From assembly GCA_002336475.1 (NCBI GenBank), contig DDCX01000013.1, positions 30,055 to 42,159 on the forward strand: DNA of 12,105 nucleotides. The letters are read 5' to 3'. Position numbers and translations under genes: made by a program. This DNA is from Flavobacteriales bacterium UBA1995. Lineage in GTDB: Bacteria > Bacteroidota > Bacteroidia > Flavobacteriales_D > Sanyastnellaceae. The first letter of the stretch is position 1. The number at the start of each line of letters is the position of its first letter. Below, one piece after another: positions 6,468 through 12,105 of the stretch. The notes under the pieces are model-generated. The model searched no databases. It was given only the letters and a program-made list of their open reading frames with translations, and had not been told where the DNA came from.

Positions 6468-8381
6468 TCAGCGAATGGACAAGCGCTCGATGCTGCGTGC
6501 ACCTGAGCCACTTACTTCCACAGTATAAACTCCTGGTGTCAAATCTGACACATCGAGGCGGGCGAGCTTGCCCTGAATGCGGGCCTGACGCACCAGACGT
6601 CCGCCCATATCGCGGACAAACAATTCTGCGCCGATCAACAGGTCGTCGAGGACGATCTCCACGACTGCGTCTGCCGGGTTTGGATAGAGGCCAAAACCGA
6701 CCTGATCGATGTCGCCCACTCCCACGTAGTCCTCAAACTCCACATCTGCACAATCGTCGAGGTCCTCCACATTCATGGTCAATCCAACGATATCGTTGAT
6801 GTCAATGGGATCCTCGTCTCCACGAACGTGCAAGCCTGGCTCGAAGTCACGCTGGTAAGTCAGGTTCACCTGTCCTCCTTGAATGCGCTGGGGAACGCAA
6901 GGATAAACGCTCTCAATGAGGTCAAAGTCCAAGTCGGGGGTGACATCACAAGCGCTTTCGGAGTTCCACGTCTCACCGAGGTCGGTAGAGTGCACCACGT
7001 AGCAGTGGCGGTAATTCTGAATGCCCGTGCTGAAGTTTTCCATCAACGCGCTGTAAGCCACCACGATGGTATTGGACTCGACCACCAAACCGGCTGAAGG
7101 CTGAGAGCTGATGCCCACAAAGTATCCCGCGATTTCATCTTCATAATCCAGCGTACCGCTTTCATCGATGTCATAGGCATAGGCAATCGTCATGCTGCTG
7201 TCTGGGCCCATATCAGGACGCCAGTACTCCAATCCATTGGTAAAGGGGTAATAGCTGCTCGTAGCATCCGTGGTGTCGCTGTCAGCGTAGAACATGGCGC
7301 CAAAGAAGACGTGCACTCCTCCTGCCTCGTCGACCAACACATCACCTGCCCGGTCAGCATTGAAAAACATGGCGTTGCCATTGGCATCCACAGCATCGGC
7401 AATGGTGGTATCGAGCAACGCTCCTGAGTCCAAAACGTAGTTGTCAACGGGGAAGTCCACGATGGCCTCGTATGTCCAAGTCTCACCATTGTCCTCTGAC
7501 ACCATTGCGAAGGTGTCATAGAAGCCATTGAATACTGCAAAAGCGACCTTGTCTCCTTCGGCGTGAATGGCATAGGAGTCGGCCACAAAACCTCCAGCAA
7601 ATGCAGAAGTGTCGAGCTCAGCAAAGGTCTGGATGTCCCAGTTGGCGCCTCCATCGGTAGAACGCATGTAAATCAACGCACCGTCTTGGCCGTTGTACAG
7701 CACGCCTCCGTTGCCGGCGGGAGCACTGATACAAATGGCGTGGATGCTGTTGCCATCAGCACCACCCACGGTAGCGCGCGGCCAGAGGTGCCAGATGTCG
7801 GTTTCATCTTCAGCGGTCAACGCAGGCAAGGTCGTGGTCGACCAAGCCCCACTCCCTACCGCATCGCGGGTAGCAAAGACCAATCCACCCGTACTGCCGT
7901 GGCTCAAAGCGAACTCTGAACCGTTGGCGAGGTGGCCCAATGAAGGCCATCCGATCCGGACGTCTTCAATGCGGTCGTAAGGGATCTCTCCCCAGTCCGA
8001 GCCCGTTCCGGCGTCCTTGAAGTTGTATCCCGTTCCGCGGTCCCCAAATGGTGAGGTCTCCAAGGACTGAATCCAACCCGCACTCAGCCCTTCTGAAGAA
8101 CTGAAAACGCGGTCATCAACAGCATAGTTAGACTGCAGGTCATATTGGGTGTAACCAATGACCTGACGCTCAATGACCATGTCCCGCAATTGCAGGTGAT
8201 CTATGTCTCCCACATTCTGCGCATTCAGCGGTTGGTATGGAATGATTTCCTCTCCGGTCATGTCGACCGATGGCATTACAGCCTGCACTTTTTGTGCATC
8301 ATCGAGGCGGTGAAAACTTTGGGCCTGAACGGCCGTAAATGCCGCACATAACGCGGCCAGCGTAAGGGTTGCGATTCGCAT
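6468..8381 (-). CDS. Secreted Asp-box (BNR/sialidase-like) protein with T9SS C-terminal sorting domain
   Basis: A 637-residue protein. Residues 1-20 are a signal peptide (MRIATLTLAALCAAFTAVQA, cleavage likely before QSF). Three Asp-box motifs are visible: STDGGANW (241-248), SEDNGETW (295-302) and STDLGETW (465-472). These beta-hairpin turns mark beta-propeller folds of sialidases and photosynthesis-factor-like exoproteins. Between the second and third boxes, DIDESGTLDYED (404-415) fits an EF-hand Ca-binding loop. The C-terminal ~75 residues (FGLYPNPADAVVEI, LFVRDMGGRLV, LDVSDLTPGVYTVEV, RLSIR) are a type A T9SS sorting domain, so the protein should cross the outer membrane and be released or surface-anchored. 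No enzymatic residues can be assigned; the propeller may be adhesive or hydrolytic. It starts 44 bp after psd. No convincing promoter is visible in that gap. Confidence 0.88.
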   Translation of the reverse strand: MRIATLTLAALCAAFTAVQAQSFHRLDDAQKVQAVMPSVDMTGEEIIPYQPLNAQNVGDIDHLQLRDMVIERQVIGYTQYDLQSNYAVDDRVFSSSEGLSAGWIQSLETSPFGDRGTGYNFKDAGTGSDWGEIPYDRIEDVRIGWPSLGHLANGSEFALSHGSTGGLVFATRDAVGSGAWSTTTLPALTAEDETDIWHLWPRATVGGADGNSIHAICISAPAGNGGVLYNGQDGALIYMRSTDGGANWDIQTFAELDTSAFAGGFVADSYAIHAEGDKVAFAVFNGFYDTFAMVSEDNGETWTYEAIVDFPVDNYVLDSGALLDTTIADAVDANGNAMFFNADRAGDVLVDEAGGVHVFFGAMFYADSDTTDATSSYYPFTNGLEYWRPDMGPDSSMTIAYAYDIDESGTLDYEDEIAGYFVGISSQPSAGLVVESNTIVVAYSALMENFSTGIQNYRHCYVVHSTDLGETWNSESACDVTPDLDFDLIESVYPCVPQRIQGGQVNLTYQRDFEPGLHVRGDEDPIDINDIVGLTMNVEDLDDCADVEFEDYVGVGDIDQVGFGLYPNPADAVVEIVLDDLLIGAELFVRDMGGRLVRQARIQGKLARLDVSDLTPGVYTVEVSGSGARSIERLSIR

Positions 8382-8425
8382 GTTTGATTCGGTTCCGGGA
8401 ATGTACCCGTCTGAAGTGCCGGAAG

Positions 8426-9091
8426 TTAAGACACTTCGGGCAACCGTGCGAGCACTGTACTCCTTGCCACCACGCGATCTCCCGGCTTCACCATCAATTC
8501 TGCTCCCAATGGCAAGTAGAAATCAATCCGTGAACCAAACAGGATAAAACCGCACTCTTGGCCTCCTGCTACCTCATCCCCTTGCTTCACATACCAACGA
8601 ATGCGCCGGGCTACAGCACCTGCAATTTGACGCCAGACCACCAACCCTCCAGGTGTGCGCTGTCCATATGTGGTGCGCTCATTTAAAGTCGAGGATTTCT
8701 CATGCCAAGCCACGAGGTACTCTCCCCTGTGGTACTTGAAATACTCCAATGTCCCCGCGACTGGCGCCCACTGGGCGTGCACGTCGAAGATGCTCAAGAA
8801 AACACAGATTTTAATGGCCTTTCCTCCGATCACTTCGGGCTCATCTACCTCTTCAACCAAAACGACTTTGCCATCGCTGACCGCGGTGACTTCACCCGGT
8901 TGTCCGGTATAGGGGCGCTTCGGAATGCGGAAAAACCACAACACCAGCAATCCAAGGCCGACCAGCACCACCCTCAAAAACACCTCGAGCACGATGTGAA
9001 TGGCAGGGATCCAAGAAATCAAGCCTTGCAGCAGAGCGATGCCCAATAAAAAAACGAGGATGACCTTGTGGCCGGCACGGTGAATTGTCAT
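8426..9091 (-). CDS. psd: Phosphatidylserine decarboxylase (short, Psd-B-like proenzyme)
   Basis: A 221-residue protein typical of the short decarboxylase type in Bacteroidota. It makes phosphatidylethanolamine from phosphatidylserine at the inner membrane. Two hydrophobic helices lie at about 9-28 and 33-55. Conserved pieces are AVSDGKVV (D73), FLSIFDVHAQWAPVAG (H105), and the self-cleavage site ILFGSRIDFYLP. Cleavage between G186 and S187 should leave the pyruvoyl group on a small alpha chain of about 35 residues. D73, H105 and S187 would form the autoprocessing triad by analogy with E. coli Psd. The start lies 11 bp after the cdsA stop. The two enzymes act in the same pathway, separated by phosphatidylserine synthase, whose gene is not in this window. 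Confidence 0.94.
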   Translation of the reverse strand: MTIHRAGHKVILVFLLGIALLQGLISWIPAIHIVLEVFLRVVLVGLGLLVLWFFRIPKRPYTGQPGEVTAVSDGKVVLVEEVDEPEVIGGKAIKICVFLSIFDVHAQWAPVAGTLEYFKYHRGEYLVAWHEKSSTLNERTTYGQRTPGGLVVWRQIAGAVARRIRWYVKQGDEVAGGQECGFILFGSRIDFYLPLGAELMVKPGDRVVARSTVLARLPEVS

Positions 9092-9102
9092 GTCAATCGG
9101 GT

Positions 9103-9765
9103 TCAGGAATAAATGAGGTACAACAAGGCAACAGGTGCGGCAATAATGTGAGAATCAAATCGGTCAAGTATACCACCATGACCGGGCAAAATCTGGCCTG
9201 AATCCTTGATTCCTGCCCTCCGCTTCAACAGGCTTTCTAACAGGTCGCCGAGGGGGCCAAAAACAGAAACAAGGGAGGCGAGAACAATCCAATGGCCAGA
9301 GCCAGCTGCTCCGAAGTTGTGGTGCAATATGCCGCCCACCAAAAGGGCCGCCGCTGCACCTCCTGCCCAACCCTCCCAAGTCTTTCCTGGAGATATAGAA
9401 GGGGCCAAAGGATGCCGACCCCACCTGCGCCCCACCAAATACGCACCGGTATCGTTGGACCACATTAATGCAAACCAACCCAAGGGAATCCAGAAGTCGT
9501 ACCCTCCATCGGTCCAAGACAAACCTGCCAACGCTCCAAAAGCAACCAACAGGAGCATGAGTGCTCCCACGCCAACAAGAGGGGATCGAGGAAAAGCGGG
9601 AATCCGGCGCCAAGCAGAGGCCAATTCAACACCACCAATTGCACACGCGGTGAGCACAAGGCACCAGTACGTCCAGGGACCGTATATAATAGAACCTACA
9701 ATGAGCCCTACAATGCCAACGCCCGTCAGGGCGCGGACCTGAAACTCAGAGTTTCCAGCACTCAT
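9103..9765 (-). CDS. cdsA: Phosphatidate cytidylyltransferase (CDP-diacylglycerol synthase)
   Basis: A 220-residue integral membrane enzyme that makes CDP-diacylglycerol from phosphatidate and CTP, the branch point of phospholipid synthesis. Several hydrophobic helices are visible (about 14-28, 31-50, 64-82, 92-103, 134-147, 158-172 and 206-219). The family signature is complete: S178-LL-K181-R182 ... K187-D188 ... LPGHGGILDRFD (193-204). Upstream, SNDTGAYLVGRRWG (103-116) and SPGKTWEG (125-132) are also conserved. It is shorter than the roughly 260-285 residues of many homologues, mainly at the N terminus. Its ATG overlaps the DUF2007 stop by 4 bp (ATGA), which points to translational coupling. 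psd follows after 11 bp. Confidence 0.95.
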   Translation of the reverse strand: MSAGNSEFQVRALTGVGIVGLIVGSIIYGPWTYWCLVLTACAIGGVELASAWRRIPAFPRSPLVGVGALMLLLVAFGALAGLSWTDGGYDFWIPLGWFALMWSNDTGAYLVGRRWGRHPLAPSISPGKTWEGWAGGAAAALLVGGILHHNFGAAGSGHWIVLASLVSVFGPLGDLLESLLKRRAGIKDSGQILPGHGGILDRFDSHIIAAPVALLYLIYS

Positions 9766-9980
9766 GCAGACGTTTCACCGTCTTCTGAAACGCTCAAGAC
9801 TTCCTTGGAGCGCTGCAGGTCTTCATTGGGAACGTAAACTTCCACGGAACCAAACATGCCGTAGCTGCTGTCTTGCTTGTTGAGGACCACCACTTTAATG
9901 CCTGCAGCCTCTAAGCGCGTGCGGTAAACCTCAGCTCCGAAGGGCACAGAATCGCTGTGAATGAGTGTCCACCCCTCCAT
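9762..9980 (-). CDS. DUF2007 small protein (putative signal-transducing family)
   Basis: A 72-residue soluble protein. It begins [36 protein letters not shown] and continues with GSVEVYVPNEDLQRSKEVLS. The pattern of a beta-strand, a helix with an AEVYRTRLEAAGI core, and a strand with VEVYVPNEDL is the hallmark of DUF2007 (PF09413). Members are annotated as putative signal transducers with no proven ligand. It sits between ftsH, with which it shares one base (stop/start TAATG), and cdsA, which it overlaps by 4 bp (ATGA). All three are therefore probably translated in step. A role linked to membrane proteolysis or phospholipid synthesis is suggested only by this position. Confidence 0.85.
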   Translation of the reverse strand: MEGWTLIHSDSVPFGAEVYRTRLEAAGIKVVVLNKQDSSYGMFGSVEVYVPNEDLQRSKEVLSVSEDGETSA

Positions 9981-12049
9981 TACGCGGCGTTTTCATCGGC
10001 ACCTCCTTCCTGTTTGGACTCCTCATCGGAAGATTCATCGGACGGCATCTGTTGCGCAGGCTCAGGGGCTTCGATTGCTGCTTCTGAAGCGGCGGCTTCG
10101 GCTTCTGTTGTCTCCTGTGGTTTACCCACGGTATTTTCGCCGATGGAGACTTTGGTCTCCTGCTCCCACGGCCTTGGGCCGAGCAATTCAATCAGGTCCT
10201 CCTTGAACAACACTTCCCGCTCGAGCAGACGCTCGGAAAGTGCATTGAGCTTGTCTTTGTGCAACTCCAAGATTTCGCGGGCCTTGGCATAAGCACGCTC
10301 AATGATGGCTCCAGCTTCCTCGTCAATGATGCGGGCCGTCTCCTCACTGTAGGGCTTGGTAAACGTTGCTTCTGCCCGAGGGTCGTAAAAGCTTCGGTTT
10401 CCGATGCGTTTGTTCAAACCATAGACACTGACCATGGCATACGCCTGCTTGGTCACCTTCTCCAAATCACTCAGCGCTCCGGTAGAAATTTTACCAAAGG
10501 TCAAGTCCTCTGCTGCCCTGCCTCCCAACGCAGCGCACATCTCATCAAAAATCTGCTCGGTCGTGGTGATGTGCCTTTCCTCAGGCAGATACCAGGCCGC
10601 CCCCAAGGATTGCCCCCTCGGCACGATGGTCACCTTTACCAAAGGAGAGGCATGCTCCAACATCCAGCTGACCGTTGCGTGACCCGCCTCGTGGAAGGCG
10701 ATCGTTCGTTTTTCGCTTTCTGTGATGAGCTTGTTCTTCTTTTCAAGCCCCCCCACCACACGGTCCACAGCATCCAAAAAGTCCTGCTTCCCTACCCTAC
10801 CGGCATCGCGTCGGGCCGCAATCAGTGCAGCCTCATTACAAATGTTGGCAATGTCCGCACCACTAAACCCGGGAGTCTGGCGCGCCAAAAAGTCCACATC
10901 AATGGAGTCGTCTGACTTCAGAGGAGCCAAGTGCACTGTGAAAATGGCTTCCCGTTCCGTCAGGTCTGGCATGTCCACGTAGATCTGACGGTCAAACCGT
11001 CCAGCCCGCATCAATGCACTGTCGAGGATGTCCGCACGGTTCGTTGCGGCCAAGATGATCACACCACTGTTGGTGCCAAATCCATCCATCTCAGTCAACA
11101 ACTGGTTCAGCGTATTCTCCCGCTCATCATTGGATCCCATGCTCGCATTTTTGCCCCGAGCACGCCCTACAGCATCAATCTCATCGATAAAAACGATACA
11201 GGGGCTCTTGTCTTTGGCCTGCTTGAACAGATCCCTCACCCGGCTCGCACCTACCCCCACGAACATCTCCACGAAATCAGAACCGCTCAGAGAGAAGAAG
11301 GGTACCTGCGCTTCTCCGGCAACCGCTTTGGCCAAGAGTGTCTTACCCGTACCTGGAGGGCCCACAAGCAATGCGCCTTTTGGAATTTTCGCCCCTAAAT
11401 CCGTGTACTTATCGGGGTTTTTCAAAAACTCTACAATCTCGCCGAGCTCTTCCTTCGCCCCTTCGAGGCCGGCTACATCGTTGAAATTGACTTGGGTCGA
11501 ATTTTCCTTGTCGAACAACTGCGCCTTGGACTTTCCAATATTGAAAATCTGACCGCCGCCACCGCCGCCGCCGCCGAGGCGCCGCATGAGCACCATCCAA
11601 ACGCCAACCATGATTGCGAGAACAATGATGTAAAACACCAACTGCTGGCCCCATTCATTGGAACGTTCATAGGAGACAATCACCTTTCCATCTGCCGAAA
11701 GTTGATCCAAACGGTCGATGTTCTTCTCGGAAGGAGGAATCTCGACCATCAAATCTGCCCCGCGCAAAAAAGCGCCTCCCAGAGGACCTTCTGGTTGGTC
11801 CTTCATGATGGAGTCTCTGGCATTGTCGGTATACCAAGCTTCGGCCACCATTCCATTGTGACTCAGCTTTCTCAACTCTCCTGCTTCAGCTTTGCTTACA
11901 AGCTCCTGAAAGCTCACATTCCCCGCTCCCCCGCTGGCTCCTCCTGAGAGGATCATGGCAATCAGCAAGGCACCAATACCGGCATAGACCCAATAAAAAT
12001 TGAAACTCGGTTTGTTGGGCTTGCGGGGCTCTTGATTGTTCGATTCCAT
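9980..12049 (-). CDS. ftsH: ATP-dependent zinc metalloprotease FtsH
   Basis: A 689-residue membrane AAA protease that degrades damaged or regulatory membrane and soluble proteins as a hexamer. One helix lies at about 20-37, then a periplasmic domain to about 136, then a second helix at 137-156. An eight-glycine linker (159-166) leads to the AAA module. It has Walker A GPPGTGKT (230-237), pore loop MFVGVGASR (262-270), Walker B IVFIDE (285-290), and SRH arginines R351 and R354 (RAGRFDRQ). The zinc site is HEAGH (453-457), with D528 (STGALSDLE) the likely third ligand. The C-terminal stretch from about 640 is a Glu/Ala/Ser-rich acidic tail likely to be disordered. The Met start follows an AT-rich leader; an AGGAGG lies 23 nt upstream, too far for a normal Shine-Dalgarno site. 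FtsH in E. coli controls LpxC and so lipid balance; whether that holds here is unknown. Confidence 0.97.
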   Translation of the reverse strand: MESNNQEPRKPNKPSFNFYWVYAGIGALLIAMILSGGASGGAGNVSFQELVSKAEAGELRKLSHNGMVAEAWYTDNARDSIMKDQPEGPLGGAFLRGADLMVEIPPSEKNIDRLDQLSADGKVIVSYERSNEWGQQLVFYIIVLAIMVGVWMVLMRRLGGGGGGGGQIFNIGKSKAQLFDKENSTQVNFNDVAGLEGAKEELGEIVEFLKNPDKYTDLGAKIPKGALLVGPPGTGKTLLAKAVAGEAQVPFFSLSGSDFVEMFVGVGASRVRDLFKQAKDKSPCIVFIDEIDAVGRARGKNASMGSNDERENTLNQLLTEMDGFGTNSGVIILAATNRADILDSALMRAGRFDRQIYVDMPDLTEREAIFTVHLAPLKSDDSIDVDFLARQTPGFSGADIANICNEAALIAARRDAGRVGKQDFLDAVDRVVGGLEKKNKLITESEKRTIAFHEAGHATVSWMLEHASPLVKVTIVPRGQSLGAAWYLPEERHITTTEQIFDEMCAALGGRAAEDLTFGKISTGALSDLEKVTKQAYAMVSVYGLNKRIGNRSFYDPRAEATFTKPYSEETARIIDEEAGAIIERAYAKAREILELHKDKLNALSERLLEREVLFKEDLIELLGPRPWEQETKVSIGENTVGKPQETTEAEAAASEAAIEAPEPAQQMPSDESSDEESKQEGGADENAA
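11552..11575 (-). repeat. GGN trinucleotide run coding an eight-glycine linker in FtsH
   Basis: Eight consecutive glycine codons (GGC six times and GGT twice) lie just after the second membrane helix of FtsH (residues 159-166). Such simple repeats can change length by slippage. The linker joins the membrane part to the AAA ring, so small changes would be tolerated. Confidence 0.8.
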
Positions 12050-12078
12050 AAAATTTAATGCGATTTGACAATCCTCCT

Positions 12079-12105
12079 CTACAGAAGACCGTCTTCTGCA
12101 TCAGT
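12079..12105 (-). CDS. Possible 3' end of the gene upstream of ftsH (only 8 codons visible)
   Basis: On the minus strand the frame entering the window reads TDAEDGLL and then a TAG, 29 bp before the ftsH start. In many Bacteroidota the gene before ftsH is rsfS, the ribosome silencing factor. Eight residues are far too few to identify it, so the call rests on position alone and no symbol is assigned. Another of the three minus-strand frames could be the coding one. Confidence 0.25.
   Translation of the reverse strand, partial: TDAEDGLL
12082..12098. repeat. 8-bp inverted repeat with 1-nt centre upstream of ftsH
   Basis: CAGAAGAC, one C, then GTCTTCTG make a perfect 17-nt interrupted palindrome ending 33 bp before the ftsH start. 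As RNA it would be a 6-bp stem with a 5-nt loop; as DNA it has the symmetry of a dimeric repressor site. It has no T-tract, so it is not an obvious terminator. It may lie within the last codons of the upstream gene. Confidence 0.4.

Noticed and set aside
7190..7654. A 154-codon alternative minus-strand frame inside the T9SS protein gene
   Set aside because: It is a shifted frame of the same strand with Thr/Ser/Pro-rich composition. The main frame carries a signal peptide, Asp boxes and a sorting domain.
8413..8437. GAAGTG/CACTTC inverted repeat around the psd stop codon
   Set aside because: A 6-bp stem with a 13-nt loop and no T-tract; it could be chance and has no clear role.
12050..12071. 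TAAATTTT as a -7 element for ftsH
   Set aside because: It lies directly at the start codon and the nearest TTG is only 11 nt upstream, so the geometry does not fit.
1..12105. CRISPR arrays, tRNA or rRNA genes, insertion sequences, phage or toxin-antitoxin genes
   Set aside because: No spaced direct repeats, cloverleaf-like sequences, transposase motifs or terminal repeats were seen on either strand.

Overview
The window looks like ordinary chromosomal DNA from a member of the phylum Bacteroidota, probably Flavobacteriales or a close relative. Four things point there. A secreted protein ends in a type IX secretion (T9SS) C-terminal sorting domain. The order ftsH, DUF2007, cdsA, psd is familiar from that phylum, as is the pair of CCG/4Fe-4S proteins at the left edge. 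Most genes lack a Shine-Dalgarno sequence, and a plausible -33 TTG / -7 promoter of the Bacteroidota type precedes rpmB. GC content looks moderate to high (mid-50s by eye, not computed). Coding density is high and the longest gap between genes is about 75 bp. I see no tRNA, rRNA, CRISPR, insertion sequence or phage gene.

Layout. Positions 2-4780 form a plus-strand block: the 3' end of a 4Fe-4S membrane or electron-transfer protein, a CCG-domain (HdrB/LutA-like) Fe-S protein, FabG ketoacyl-ACP reductase, a large membrane-anchored von Willebrand A-like protein, and a prohibitin-like SPFH protein. It ends at a perfect 20-bp-stem bidirectional terminator (4795-4838). Everything to the right is on the minus strand. 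Read in transcription order from the right edge, it is: a possible few codons of an upstream gene, ftsH, DUF2007, cdsA, psd, a T9SS-exported Asp-box protein, cinA and rpmB. The last of these converges on the same terminator.

How the genes fit together. FtsH, DUF2007, CdsA and Psd are joined by 1-bp and 4-bp overlaps and an 11-bp gap, so membrane proteolysis and phospholipid synthesis probably share one transcript. CdsA makes CDP-diacylglycerol and Psd makes phosphatidylethanolamine; the intervening synthase PssA is not in the window. In the plus-strand block, two Fe-S redox proteins sit with a fatty-acid reductase and two membrane-associated proteins. The VWA-like and SPFH proteins are the least understood members.

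Most of the window is housekeeping. I do not see clear evidence for a new defence, mobile or biosynthetic system. The best leads are the VWA/amidotransferase-like membrane protein, a stem-loop abutting the SPFH start codon, the C-rich SD-less start contexts, an rpmB gene separated from its usual partners, and an EF-hand-like loop in the secreted protein.
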